Positions 43,910 to 53,253 are shown, numbered from the stretch's first letter. The stretch is DNA of 64,000 nt from an uncultured Sphingomonadales bacterium (GCA_903832325.1 CAILBC010000026.1:219457-283456), one strand, 5' to 3'. Notes: generated by a model from the sequence alone, not told the origin. A program made the numbers and translations.

Positions 43910-44626
43910 ATGACCATTGCCGATAACCATGCCGCACCGGATGCCCCACTCGCGGTGGTGCTGTTGTCGGGCGGGCTGGATTCGATGGTCTGTGCCGGGC
44001 TGGCGCGCGAATCCGGCTATCGCATTCTCGCGCTGACATTCGATTACAACCAGCGCCACCGCGTCGAACTCGATGCCGCGCGGCGCATTGCGGCGCGCGT
44101 GGGGGTGGAACGCCACGTGATCCTGCCGCTCGATCTGCGCGCATTCGGCGGGTCGGCACTGACAGCGGATATTGCCGTGCCAAAGGACGGGGTGGGGCCG
44201 GACATTCCGGTTACGTATGTGCCGGCGCGCAATCTGGTGTTCCTGTCGCTGGCGCTCGCCTGGGCCGAAGCCGCAGGGGCCGCAGATATCTTCATCGGGG
44301 TCAATGCGCTCGATTATTCGGGCTATCCCGATTGCCGGCCCGAGTTCATCGGCGGGTTCGAGGCGCTGGCCCGCGTGGCCACTGCCTTTGGCGATCGCGG
44401 CGGATCGGTCACGATCCACGCCCCGCTGCAGCATCTCAAAAAAGCCGACATTGCCCGCCAGGCCGAAAGGCTTGGGCTGGACAGCGCGGAAAGCTGGTCG
44501 TGCTATGACCCGATGCCCGATGGACGGGCCTGTGGTCTGTGCGACAGCTGCCGCCTGCGCCAGGCGGGCTTTGCAGAAGCGGGGATCGAGGATGGAACAG
44601 ACTATGCCACAGCCGGAGGTGGATAA
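43910..44626 (+). CDS. queC: 7-cyano-7-deazaguanine synthase
   Basis: 238 residues. PP-loop 'VVLLSGGLDSMVCAGLA' near the N-terminus and the zinc Cys cluster 'CYDPMPDGRACGLCDSCRLRQ' at the C-terminus, with 'IGVNALDYSGYPDCRPEF' between. It forms preQ0 for queuosine. A GTG one codon earlier is possible, but the ATG at 43910 is preferred. Its last 35 bp overlap the start of the MFS gene. Confidence 0.95.
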   Translation: MTIADNHAAPDAPLAVVLLSGGLDSMVCAGLARESGYRILALTFDYNQRHRVELDAARRIAARVGVERHVILPLDLRAFGGSALTADIAVPKDGVGPDIPVTYVPARNLVFLSLALAWAEAAGAADIFIGVNALDYSGYPDCRPEFIGGFEALARVATAFGDRGGSVTIHAPLQHLKKADIARQAERLGLDSAESWSCYDPMPDGRACGLCDSCRLRQAGFAEAGIEDGTDYATAGGG

Positions 44627-46148
44627 GGCGCCTGCGCCAATCGGCCAGGGTTATGCCTGGTATGCGCTGGCGGTGCTGGTGCTGGTCTATGTGCTGAATT
44701 TCATCGATCGCCAGATGCTCACCATTCTGGCCCCCGATATCAAGCGGGATCTGGGCATTTCCGATGCGCAATTCGGCTTTTTGTACGGCACCGCGTTCGG
44801 GGTGTTCTATTCGGTGTTCGGCATTTCGCTGGGCAAGCTGGCCGATCGCTGGTCGCGCAAACGGCTGCTTGCGCTGGGGCTGGCAACCTGGTCGACGATG
44901 ACTGCGCTATCGGGCCTTTCGGGCAGTTTCTGGCAGATCGGCGCCGCGCGCATCGGGGTCGGGGTGGGCGAAGCCACCGCGGGCCCTTGCGGATATTCGC
45001 TGCTGTCCGATCTGTTTCCGCCGCGCCGTCGCGCCACGGTGATCGCGATCTATTCCGCGGGCATCTATATCGGCGGCGGGCTGGCGCTATCGATCGGCAC
45101 CGGGCTGGCGCATGCCTGGGATCATGCCTTTGCATCTGGCCTGCGCCCGCTGGGGCTTGCCGGGTGGCAGGTCGCATTTCTGGGGCTGGGCCTGCCCGGG
45201 CTGGCGATGGCGGCCTGGGTGGCATCGCTGCGCGAACCGGCGCGCGGCCGGTTTGAAACCACCGCGATGCCGGCCGACATGCCCGCGCGCGAAGCGTGGC
45301 GCGCATTCGGCGCGGATCTCGCCACGATTGCGCCGCCGTTCACGCTGATGGCGGCCGCGCGGCGCGGGGCTGCGGGTTTGCGCGCCAATCTGATCGCGCT
45401 GGCGCTGGTGGCGCTGGCCGCCGCGGCGATGACCTGGGCAGTGGGCGATGCGCCGCAATGGATCGTGCTGGGCACCGGGGTCTATGCCGTGGTCTCGTGG
45501 GCGCAGGCGATGCGCCACGATGATCCCGATGGCTTTGCGCAGATCTGGCGCAACCGGCCGCTGGTCGGGGTGAATGTCGGATATGGCCTGACTTGCGCGC
45601 TGGCCTATTCGGCGAGCGCCTTTGGCCCGCTTTATGCGATGCAGACGTTTCATGCCGCCCCGGCGCAAGTCGCGCTGATCGTGGGTGGCGGCGGCGCGGC
45701 GGGCGGGGCGCTGGGCACGATCGCCGGCGGCTGGCTGGGTGACTGGCTGTCTGGCGGGGTGCATCACGCGCGCCGCGTGCTGGTTATCATTGTGGTGCTG
45801 GTGCTGGCGCTGATCCCGCAGGCGATCATGATGACCACGACATCGGTCACGGTGTTCTATTTGGGCGTGTTTCCGCTGTGGTTCCTGCTGAGCGCGGGGC
45901 TGGGCAGTTCGGCAGGCACGGTCGTCAATGTCGTGCCGCCGCGGCTGCGCGCCACGGCCAGCGCCTCGTTCTTTCTGGGGGCGACGATGCTGGGGCTGTC
46001 GCTGGGCCCCTATGCCGCGGGGCGCATTTCGCAGGCGACCCATTCGCTGTGGGCCGGGCTGGTGGTGGTCACGTGCGTGATCCCCTTTGCACTGGCGTCG
46101 TTGGCATACGCCTGGGTACACCTGGCGCGAAAGGAGCGCGGAGCCTGA
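44592..46148 (+). CDS. MFS transporter
   Basis: 518 residues from MEQTMPQPEVDKAPAPIGQGY. About twelve membrane segments and the MFS loop 2-3 motif 'GKLADRWSRKRLLALGL', with 'RIGVGVGEATAGPCGYSLLSDLFPPRRRATVIAIYSAGIYIGGG' typical of the spinster-like/MFS_1 group common in sphingomonads. Substrate unknown. The start lies inside the end of queC (35-bp overlap), implying co-translation; the alternative ATG is at 44604. A long hydrophilic loop is present around residue 230. Confidence 0.88.
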   Translation: MEQTMPQPEVDKAPAPIGQGYAWYALAVLVLVYVLNFIDRQMLTILAPDIKRDLGISDAQFGFLYGTAFGVFYSVFGISLGKLADRWSRKRLLALGLATWSTMTALSGLSGSFWQIGAARIGVGVGEATAGPCGYSLLSDLFPPRRRATVIAIYSAGIYIGGGLALSIGTGLAHAWDHAFASGLRPLGLAGWQVAFLGLGLPGLAMAAWVASLREPARGRFETTAMPADMPAREAWRAFGADLATIAPPFTLMAAARRGAAGLRANLIALALVALAAAAMTWAVGDAPQWIVLGTGVYAVVSWAQAMRHDDPDGFAQIWRNRPLVGVNVGYGLTCALAYSASAFGPLYAMQTFHAAPAQVALIVGGGGAAGGALGTIAGGWLGDWLSGGVHHARRVLVIIVVLVLALIPQAIMMTTTSVTVFYLGVFPLWFLLSAGLGSSAGTVVNVVPPRLRATASASFFLGATMLGLSLGPYAAGRISQATHSLWAGLVVVTCVIPFALASLAYAWVHLARKERGA

Positions 46149-46160
46149 CTTCCGCGCTCC
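46133..46160. terminator. Bidirectional terminator between convergent genes
   Basis: Perfect 10-bp arms GGAGCGCGGA (46133-46142) and TCCGCGCTCC (46151-46160); the MFS stop codon lies in the loop. AAAG/CTTTT follows on the right. Confidence 0.6.
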
Positions 46161-46164
46161 CCGA

Positions 46165-47319
46165 TCACAAAGCCTTTTCGTAGATCGTGTATTCCTTGTT
46201 GACGTGGCTTTCGATCGCGTCGGCAATCGCCACCATCCCCTGGTTGTCGTCGAGGATCCAGCCGATTTCGCCCCGGGTCGCGCCATAGCGGCTGATCGAA
46301 TTGCGGCGGATATATTCGATCATCATGAAGGCCAATTGGCTGGCCAGGCGCGATGCCTGAAGCTTTTTGCGCACGCCCATCAGCGGCACGCGCATCGTGC
46401 GCACCCGGGGTTTGCGCAGCCACAGTAGCAACTTGATGAAATTGAAAGGAAACAGCTTTCCGCCCATCGGTTTGATCGCTTCGTTCAGATCGGGCAGCGT
46501 CATCATGAACGCCACCGGCTCGCCGTCATATTCGGCCACCATGATCAGGTCTTCGTGCACGATCGGCTTGAACTTTTTGCCGGCATATTTGATTTCGGTG
46601 TCGGTGAACGGAACAAAGCCCCAGTTGTCTGACCAGGCATCGTTGAGAATGTCGAGAATCAGCGCGGCTTCGGCATCGAAATGCGACTTGTCGACATTGC
46701 GGATGCGGATGCGCGGGTTCTTTTCGCCCGATTGGACGATCCGCTGGATCAGCGGGGGAAACGGGTTGGTGATGTCCAGCTCATACGTCCGAAGCAGCTT
46801 TGCCGGGGCATAGCCGCCAATCGCCTTGATATAGTCGTTATACCGTTCGCTTTGATGCCCCATCATCACCGTGGGCGGATGGTCGAAACCCTTGGTCAGC
46901 TGGCCGGGTTCTTCCCACACCGACATCGACATCGGCGCCAGCACGCGGGTCATGCCGCGTTCGCGCAGCCAGGCTTCGGCGCGGGCGATCAGCGCGTGCG
47001 CGGTCGCTTCGCTATCGGCTTCGAGCAGGCCCCAGTTGCCGGTGCCCGGGCCCATGCCCTGGTCAGGGTTCATCGCCACGGCCAGGTGGTCGATATGCGC
47101 CGAAATGCGGCCCACGGCGCGGCCATCGCGGCGCGCCAGGAAAAACTGCACATCGGCATGTTCGAAAAACGGGTTCTTGCCCGGGGTGACCAGTTCCAGC
47201 GCCTCCATGTGCAGCGGCGGCACCCAGCTCGGATCATCGGCATTCAGGCGATAGGCCAGATCGACGAATTCCTTGCGTTCACGCGGCGTGCCAATCGGCA
47301 CGATCGTCAGATCACCCAT
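46165..47319 (-). CDS. GNAT-fold acyltransferase-like protein, ceramide-synthase candidate
   Basis: 384 residues from MGDLTIVPIGTPRERKEFVDLAYRL. The first third reads as an acyl-CoA N-acyltransferase fold: 'DDPSWVPPLHMEALELVTPGKNPFFEHADVQFFLARRDGRAVGRISAHID'. Later 'WGFVPFTDTEIKYAGKKFKPIVHEDLIMVAEYDGEPVAFMMTLPDLNEAI' resembles a second GNAT-like half. No signal or membrane span. The bacterial ceramide synthase of Caulobacter is a GNAT-superfamily protein near spt; the spt-acp pair lies 3-4 kb away here. That link is inference. Otherwise a conserved hypothetical acetyltransferase. Confidence 0.65.
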   Translation of the reverse strand: MGDLTIVPIGTPRERKEFVDLAYRLNADDPSWVPPLHMEALELVTPGKNPFFEHADVQFFLARRDGRAVGRISAHIDHLAVAMNPDQGMGPGTGNWGLLEADSEATAHALIARAEAWLRERGMTRVLAPMSMSVWEEPGQLTKGFDHPPTVMMGHQSERYNDYIKAIGGYAPAKLLRTYELDITNPFPPLIQRIVQSGEKNPRIRIRNVDKSHFDAEAALILDILNDAWSDNWGFVPFTDTEIKYAGKKFKPIVHEDLIMVAEYDGEPVAFMMTLPDLNEAIKPMGGKLFPFNFIKLLLWLRKPRVRTMRVPLMGVRKKLQASRLASQLAFMMIEYIRRNSISRYGATRGEIGWILDDNQGMVAIADAIESHVNKEYTIYEKAL

Positions 47320-47460
47320 CTATTCGTGTTCCTTTTGTCCAGCCCGCCACGGAACGGTGCCGTTGCGGATGCCGCCCCATCTGTCGTGGTGCTCCAATGC
47401 CCCGGTTTTTGCGGTCAGGCAAGCATGCTGCGGCGCCGCATTTCAGGGTTTCGGGCACAA

Positions 47461-47486
47461 AAAAGGCCGGATTGCTCCGGCCTTTT
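47461..47486 (-). terminator. Strong intrinsic terminator after ompA
   Basis: Perfect 11-bp arms AAAAGGCCGGA (47461-47471) and TCCGGCCTTTT (47476-47486) with a TTGC loop, flanked by A-run and T-run, so it works on both strands. It ends the OmpA transcript. Confidence 0.92.
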
Positions 47487-47557
47487 TCATGATCTGGCGG
47501 TGTGCGACCGGGGTGGCGCGGGGCCACCCCGGCCGGTCACCGATCAGTTGACACCGA

Positions 47558-48643
47558 TCAGTTGCCCGAACCCGGACCGTAGGTGATTTCCACGCGACGG
47601 TTCTGCAGTTCGCGAACCCCGTCGGCGGTCGGCACGCGCGGGTTGGCCTTGCCGAAGGCCTTGGTCGTGATCGCGGCGGCAGGGATGCCGTGCGCGGTCA
47701 GATAACCCTGAACCGAGGTGTTGCGGCGAGCCGACAGACCCAGGTTGTACTTCACGGTGCCCGAAAGGTCGGTGTAACCATCGAGTTCGATCGGAACGCT
47801 GGCGCAATTGCCATACGAGGTGATCGCGTTGTCGAGGATCGTTGCCGCTTCCGGCGTGATGTCCGACTTGTCCCAATCGAAGAACACGATGTACGGGCCC
47901 TTGTTGCACACCGGCGCAGGCGGCGGCGGCGGGGGCGGCGGGGGAGGCGGCGGCGGCGGGGGCGGCGGCGGCGGCGGCGGAGCAGCCGGAGCCGGTGCCT
48001 CGGCACCACCGAAGTTGTAGGTCAGCGTGCCCAGGATCGAATGCTGGCGATAGTGGCCACCGATGTCTGCACCGGTCCACTTGGCGCCCGCGCCGGGCTG
48101 GTTGACATTGTTGACGTTGAAGTAGGTGTAACGGATGCCAACATCGACATGCTTCGAAATCGGCGCACGGATACCGGCAATCGCCTGCCAGGCAAACTTG
48201 CTGGTCGAAGCGTTGATCGTGTAGTTCGTATTGTAGATCGCCTGCGAAACGCGGGCCACACCGGCACCGGCGCCAACAAAGCCCTGCAGGCCGTTGTCGG
48301 GACCGAAGTCGACCAGACCGTTCAGCATCGCGTCCCACACCTTGGTGCGGCCGGTGGGGTTCACCTCGATCGAATTGACCGTCATCCGCTTGTTGATGTT
48401 GGTGCGATATCCGGTTTCAGCCTCAAGGCGGAACATCCCGAAATCATATCCGGCTTCCACATTGAACGTGCCACCGACCTTGTAACGGACCTGGGCGTCC
48501 TGCCCTATTCCGCTGGTCTTGGTGTCGCTTTCCAGAATGGACGGGCCGGCTTCGCCTTCGACATACCACTGACCACTGCGCGCAAACGCAGGAGTTGCCA
48601 TGGCGGTAGTTGCCAGGGCAAGGCCCAGGACCAGTTTCCGCAT
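47558..48643 (-). CDS. ompA: OmpA-family outer-membrane protein
   Basis: 361 residues: signal peptide (MRKLVLGLALATTAMATPAFA), an eight-strand OmpA-like barrel (about 22-205), a linker of about 21 consecutive Pro, and a C-terminal OmpA peptidoglycan-binding domain ('YIVFFDWDKSDITPEAATILDNAI', 'IELDGYTDLSGTVKYNLGLSARRNTSVQGYL', 'NRRVEITYG'). It ties the outer membrane to the cell wall. RBS GGGGAA. A 13-bp motif containing the stop region is duplicated at the 3' end. Confidence 0.95.
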   Translation of the reverse strand: MRKLVLGLALATTAMATPAFARSGQWYVEGEAGPSILESDTKTSGIGQDAQVRYKVGGTFNVEAGYDFGMFRLEAETGYRTNINKRMTVNSIEVNPTGRTKVWDAMLNGLVDFGPDNGLQGFVGAGAGVARVSQAIYNTNYTINASTSKFAWQAIAGIRAPISKHVDVGIRYTYFNVNNVNQPGAGAKWTGADIGGHYRQHSILGTLTYNFGGAEAPAPAAPPPPPPPPPPPPPPPPPPPPPAPVCNKGPYIVFFDWDKSDITPEAATILDNAITSYGNCASVPIELDGYTDLSGTVKYNLGLSARRNTSVQGYLTAHGIPAAAITTKAFGKANPRVPTADGVRELQNRRVEITYGPGSGN

Positions 48644-49041
48644 TATCGTTTCCCCTTACAATAGGTAGATTTTGCCACGTCGTGGGTCGGCTTCTAACGT
48701 TTTGAACTGAATTTCGCAAGCGCGGTAACGGCAATTGTGTTGCATCTTGGCAACTGTGCGCCGGGATGCGGTGGCGCCATCGAAAAACGGCGGCGGCATG
48801 GGCACTTTTCACCGCGCCCGCGTGGTTGTTTGTACCGGTCTCTAGCGCAATTTTTACAATTACGTCTGTGTGCGGGTGCGGTTGGCAGGCCCCAGGTGAT
48901 TCGCATCTTGGTGCAATCTCGATATCGTTTGCGCCGTCTTTACCTCTGGTCGTTTACTGCATCGCAAACTAATCACACGCGCTCGGCGTGCCCCGTAACA
49001 CCCTGCCTTCAGCGCCGTTACGCTTGCAACAGGACCCTGCC
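48644..49041. other. Divergent intergenic region between ompA and the YqaA-like gene
   Basis: About 400 bp, AT-richer near 48840-48980. It should contain the ompA promoter and leader; TTGCGA-N16-TTAGAA on the minus strand about 75 bp before the ompA ATG is a possible weak match. No gene supported. Confidence 0.4.
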
Positions 49042-49674
49042 ATGCTTCGCCGCCTTTACGACTGGACCCTGGCCAAGGCCGCCCATCGCCACGCCGGCGC
49101 CTGGCTGGCCCTGTTTGCCTTTGTCGAAGCCAGTTTTTTCCCGATCCCGCCGCATCCGCTGCTGGGGCTGATGTGCCTGGCCGATCCCAAAAAGGCGGTG
49201 CGTTATGCGGGTATCGCCACGCTGGGTTCGGTGGCCGGCGGGTTGCTGGGCTATGCCATCGGGCATTTCCTGTTTGCCAGCGTGGGCATGCAATTGCTCA
49301 CATGGCTGCATCTGGCGCACAGCTTTCCTTATGCCGCGTGCCAGTTGCGCGCGAATGCGTTCTATCTGATCGTGGGCAAAGGGGTCACGCCGATCCCGTT
49401 CAAGCTGGTCACGATTACCGCCGGCTTCGTCGGCGTGCCGCTGGGCGTGTTTGTTTCCGCCAGCCTGATTTCGCGCAGCATCAGCTTCATGATCGTGGGC
49501 GTGCTGTTCCGCCTGTTCGGCGCGCCGATCAAGGCGTTCATCGATCGCTATCTGATCTGGGTCACGCTGGCGTTTGTTGCGCTGGTGATCGGCGGGTTTC
49601 TGGCCGTTTCGCTGCTCACCGGCCACCACGCCGGGGTGGTCGACGCTTGCGCCAATGCAAAGCTGCCGGTTTGA
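49042..49674 (+). CDS. YqaA/DedA-like membrane protein
   Basis: 210 residues from MLRRLYDWTLAKAAHRHAG. Five or so hydrophobic segments and the SNARE-associated/DedA pattern: 'FVEASFFPIPPHPLLGLMCLADPKKAVRYAGIATLGSVAGGLLGYAIG' and 'KGVTPIPFKLVTITAGFVGVPLGVFVSASLISRS'. DedA proteins are linked to polyprenyl-phosphate or phospholipid flipping and proton-force maintenance; YqaA members are less studied. Start at 49042 has AGGA 8 bp upstream. Confidence 0.82.
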   Translation: MLRRLYDWTLAKAAHRHAGAWLALFAFVEASFFPIPPHPLLGLMCLADPKKAVRYAGIATLGSVAGGLLGYAIGHFLFASVGMQLLTWLHLAHSFPYAACQLRANAFYLIVGKGVTPIPFKLVTITAGFVGVPLGVFVSASLISRSISFMIVGVLFRLFGAPIKAFIDRYLIWVTLAFVALVIGGFLAVSLLTGHHAGVVDACANAKLPV

Positions 49675-49677
49675 GTC

Positions 49678-50484
49678 TCAGGGATGCACGCTGCGCTCGG
49701 CCTGGTCGAGCGCGGCGCGCGCAATGGGCAGCATTACCGCATAGCCTGCGGCATTGGGGTGCACCCCGTCGCTGGAAAGGCCCGGTTTCATCGCGCCATC
49801 GGGCCCGGCCATCGCGGTATGATAATCGGCAAAGGCCAGCCCGCGCTGCTGGGCCAGCGCGCGCAGCCAGATGTTGATCGCGATGATCTGCGCCGCCGGG
49901 CGAAACCCGGTGCGCCAGCCAAATGCGCCCGCGGGCGGGATCGCGCCCAGCACCACGCCAATGCCGTTGGCCCGCGCCATGTCGACCATCGCCAGCACCG
50001 CATTGGCATAATCATCCGGGCTGGTCGGCCCGGCATTGCCGGCAATATCGTTGGTGCCGCACAGGATATGCACCACGCGCGGGTGCAGCCGCACCACATC
50101 CTGATAAAACCGCGCCAGGATCTGTTCCGATGTCTGGCCCGATATGCCGCGATCGATCACGCCCGGTGCAAACAGCGCCGGCGCCGTGGGCATCCACCAT
50201 TCGGTGATCGAATCGCCGATGAACACCGCGCGCAGCGGCTGTTCCACCGTGCGGTTGATCTCGCGATACCGGCACAGATTGGCCCAGTCCGTTGCCGGAT
50301 CGCGCGGCGGCGCGCAGGGCTGAACGGTCATCGCGGTGATCGCATCGGGCGCCGGCACCACGGGTGGTGCCGGTTGCACCACCATCTGCGGCACCGGTGC
50401 CTGCCCCTGCGGCGCGGCCAGCGCGAGCGCCGGCGCGGCCAGCCCGGCCGCCAGCAGCACGGGCCGCAGCGCGCGGGCGATCAT
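49678..50484 (-). CDS. Secreted SGNH/GDSL hydrolase
   Basis: 268 residues with a Sec signal (MIARALRPVLLAAGLAAPALALA). GDSL blocks: 'RAVFIGDSITEWW' (Ser), 'GISGQTSEQILARF', 'CGTNDIAGN' and 'LSSDGVHPN' (Asp-x-x-His). An esterase or lipase of the periplasm; 'GDSITEWW...' resembles platelet-activating-factor acetylhydrolase-type family members. Its ATG overlaps the spt stop by 4 bp (ATGA), so it is co-translated with the sphingolipid genes and may act on a lipid intermediate (inference). Confidence 0.88.
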   Translation of the reverse strand: MIARALRPVLLAAGLAAPALALAAPQGQAPVPQMVVQPAPPVVPAPDAITAMTVQPCAPPRDPATDWANLCRYREINRTVEQPLRAVFIGDSITEWWMPTAPALFAPGVIDRGISGQTSEQILARFYQDVVRLHPRVVHILCGTNDIAGNAGPTSPDDYANAVLAMVDMARANGIGVVLGAIPPAGAFGWRTGFRPAAQIIAINIWLRALAQQRGLAFADYHTAMAGPDGAMKPGLSSDGVHPNAAGYAVMLPIARAALDQAERSVHP

Positions 50485-51743
50485 CCGATGATCCCGACGG
50501 CCTTTCCGGCGCGTTCGAACATGCCGATGATCGTCTGCACCTGGTCCGCGCTGTGTTCCGCGCACAGCGAACAGCGCAGCAGCGTCATCCCCGCAGGGGT
50601 TGCCGGCGGGCGCGCCAGATTGACGTAAAGCCCTTCGTGCAACAGCGCTTCCCACATCATCGCGCCGCGTTCCAGATCGGGCATGATCACCGAAATGATC
50701 GCGCTTTGCGGGGTTTCGGTGCCCAGCTTGAACCCCAGCGCGATCAGCCCGGCGTGCAGCGTGCGCGAATTTGCCCACAAATGCGCGCGCTTGTCGCCCG
50801 CATGCATCAGCTTGCGGATAGAGGTGGCGGCGGTGTGCACCACGCTGGGCGGCAGGCTGGCGGTGAACACATAAGGCCGGCAGACCAGCCGCAGGATTTC
50901 AAACTTCGGGTGGTTCGATACGCAGAACCCGCCCACCGTGCCGACCGATTTCGAAAACGTGCCGATCACGAAATCGACCTGGTCGAGCACGCCCTGGTCT
51001 TCGGCCACGCCGCGCCCGTTGGGGCCGATAAAGCCCATCGAATGCGCTTCGTCCACCAGCACCATCGCGCCGTGCGCCTTGGCCACCGCGATCATCTCTT
51101 TCAGCGGGGCAATATCGCCCAGCATCGAATAGACGCCTTCCAGCACGACCAGCTTGCCCGCGCCGGCGGGAATGCGGCGCAGCCGTTTTTCCATCGCGTC
51201 GATGTCGTTGTGCTTGAACGGCACGACTTCGGCATCGCCCATCTTGCAGCCGTCCCAGATCGAGGCGTGGCTGTCGATGTCGAGCACGATATAATCGCCT
51301 TTGCCGGCCATCGTGCTGATCACGCCCAGGTTGGCCTGGTATCCGGTCGAAAAGACCATGGCGTGGTCCATGTCATAGAATTCGCGCAAGGCATCTTCGA
51401 CCGCGCGGTGCCCGGCATAAGTGCCGTTGAGCACGCGGCTGCCGGTGGTGCCCGAACCGAATTCATCGAGCGCCAGCTTGCCCGCGGCGATGACATCGGG
51501 ATCGAATGTCATCCCCATATAGTTGTACGTGCCCAGCAGGATCGTTTCGCGCCCGTTGCAGATCGCCACGGTGGGCGAAACCACCTTTTCCATCACCAGG
51601 TTGAACGGATCGGTGATCCCGGTCGACAGCAGCGCGCGGCGCTGTTCGATCAGGCCATCGAATTTCGAAAAAAGATCGACATAGGCGCCGCCGGTGTCGG
51701 TCGTGTCGGCGGCGGGTTGGGCGGTTTCGGCGATTTGGGTCAT
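50481..51743 (-). CDS. spt: Serine palmitoyltransferase
   Basis: 420 residues, the same length as the characterised soluble Sphingomonas paucimobilis enzyme. Alpha-oxoamine synthase family: H159 ('DSHASIWDG') stacks on PLP, D231 and H234 ('VDEAHSMGF') bind it, and K265 ('GTFSKSVGTVGG') forms the Schiff base. These numbers coincide with the Sphingomonas enzyme. 'LEGVYSMLGDIAPLKEMIAVAK' and 'RPPATPAGMTLLRCSLCAEH' also match it closely. It condenses L-serine with palmitoyl thioester to 3-ketodihydrosphingosine, the first step of glycosphingolipid synthesis that replaces LPS in many sphingomonads. Follows acp by 11 bp. Confidence 0.97.
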   Translation of the reverse strand: MTQIAETAQPAADTTDTGGAYVDLFSKFDGLIEQRRALLSTGITDPFNLVMEKVVSPTVAICNGRETILLGTYNYMGMTFDPDVIAAGKLALDEFGSGTTGSRVLNGTYAGHRAVEDALREFYDMDHAMVFSTGYQANLGVISTMAGKGDYIVLDIDSHASIWDGCKMGDAEVVPFKHNDIDAMEKRLRRIPAGAGKLVVLEGVYSMLGDIAPLKEMIAVAKAHGAMVLVDEAHSMGFIGPNGRGVAEDQGVLDQVDFVIGTFSKSVGTVGGFCVSNHPKFEILRLVCRPYVFTASLPPSVVHTAATSIRKLMHAGDKRAHLWANSRTLHAGLIALGFKLGTETPQSAIISVIMPDLERGAMMWEALLHEGLYVNLARPPATPAGMTLLRCSLCAEHSADQVQTIIGMFERAGKAVGIIG

Positions 51744-51754
51744 CGGTGGTGCTT

Positions 51755-51994
51755 TCAGCCCTTCAGCTTGATCACGGCATCGATCAGCTGACCATAGGTT
51801 TCGATTTCGGCTTGCTGGTTCATGCTGATGATAATGTCGAATTCATCCTCGATCGCGGCAACGAAATCCATCACCGTCAGGCTGTCCCATTCGAGATCGC
51901 CGGCAAACGTGGTGTTATCGGTCAGCGCGATGCCCTTTTTGTTGAAAGGTTCGAGCAGCGCGGCAATCCGGCCGGCAGTTTCGGCGCGATCCAT
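51755..51994 (-). CDS. Acyl carrier protein of the sphingolipid operon
   Basis: 79 residues with the 4'-phosphopantetheine site DSL at Asp37-Ser38-Leu39 in 'FAGDLEWDSLTVMDFVAAIEDEFDIIISM'. It is a special-purpose ACP rather than the housekeeping one, sitting immediately upstream of spt, which suggests it delivers the acyl chain to the synthase, as proposed for the ACP next to spt in other alphaproteobacteria. First gene of acp-spt-SGNH hydrolase. Start ATG at 51994. Confidence 0.92.
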   Translation of the reverse strand: MDRAETAGRIAALLEPFNKKGIALTDNTTFAGDLEWDSLTVMDFVAAIEDEFDIIISMNQQAEIETYGQLIDAVIKLKG

Positions 51995-52094
51995 GGTTGT
52001 CTCCAGTTATGCAGGCAAACCCCTGCCAGACGATTGCGGCGGAAAAGCGGCTGGACGGGTTGCTTGTCAAGCCCAAGCGGGCAATGCAGGCACT

Positions 52095-53217
52095 ATGGCC
52101 CCAAATCCCGTGCCTTTGCGCCCGCGCCGGCCGGGCATTTTGCCCGCGCTGCTGGCATTGGCCGCCGTGCTGGTTCCGGCTGCAGCGCGCGGGGCGGATC
52201 CCGGTTCGATACTGGCAGAGGCCATGGCCGGCACGCGCGTTCCGGCCATGGGCATGTCGGTGCTGCGTGATGGCCATATTGCCGCGCTGGCCGTGCGCGG
52301 CCTGCGGGCGGCCGATGGTGCCGATCCGGTGCGGCCCGATGATGCCTGGCATATCGGATCGGATGCCAAGGCGATGACCGCTGTGCTGATTGCGCGGCTG
52401 GTCGAACGCGGGGCGCTGCATTGGGATGACCGGGCGGGCGATCGCCTGCCCCTGCTGGCCCCAGCCATGCAACGCCAATATGCCCGCGCCACGCTGGCCG
52501 ATCTTTTGTCGCACCACGCCGGGCTGCCGCGCGATCTGGTCGATGCAGCCGCGCGCGCCGCGCTGTTTGCCGCGCCGGGCCTGGCCGATCCACGCGAACG
52601 CCGGCTGCGCTATCTTGCGCGGGCGCTGGCCGATGAACCGGTGGGCCCGCGCGGATCGTTCCATTATGCCAACACCGGCTATGTGCTGGCTGCGGCGATG
52701 GCCGAAGCCGCGACCGGCGAGCCCTGGGAAACCCTGCTGCAACGCGAAGTGCTTTCCCCGCTGGGTATCGAAGGGGTACGGTTTGCGACCAGTGGGCCGG
52801 GCGAATTGCAGGGCCATCGCGCCGGGCATCCCACGGGGCCCGGGGAAAGCAACCCGCCGTTTTTCGCGCCCGCCGGCGGCGTGATCCTGCCACTGGCCGA
52901 TTGGGCGCAGTTCTGCCTTGATCAGCTTGCCGGTGCGCGGGGGGGGCGGACGGCTGCTGACGCGCGGCGATTACCGGCGAATGCAGACTGCGCAAGGCGA
53001 TGGTGGCTATGGCATGGGCTGGGAAATCGCCGCGGACTATGCCGGCCATCCCGGGCCGGCGCTGCTCCACGCCGGGTCCGATACCAACTGGTACGCCATG
53101 GCGGTGCTGTTTCCCGATGCGGGAACCGGCGTGCTGGTGGTGGCCAACGCCGGGCCCGACATGGGCGGCGATGCGGCGGCCCGCGCGGCGGTGGCGACGG
53201 TATTGCATGGCCTGTGA
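52095..53217 (+). pseudogene. Beta-lactamase-family serine hydrolase with a frameshift in a G8 tract
   Basis: Signal peptide, then class C/DD-peptidase-like motifs: SxxK in 'GSDAKAM', 'YANTGY' (YxN) and, after the shift, 'LLHAGSDTN' (HxG). The frame from ATG 52095 is normal to 'CLDQLAGARGG' and then turns to Arg-rich nonsense. The true C-terminus ('GRLLTRGDYRRMQTAQGDGGYGMGWE...') continues in the next frame to a TGA at 53215-53217. The switch is at eight G (52939-52946); seven G would restore a protein of about 373 residues. Either a sequencing error, a real mutation, or a slippage-prone on/off switch. Confidence 0.85.
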
Positions 53218-53253
53218 TTCCGGCCGGCCTGTGATTCCGCCTGAAAACCTGTT

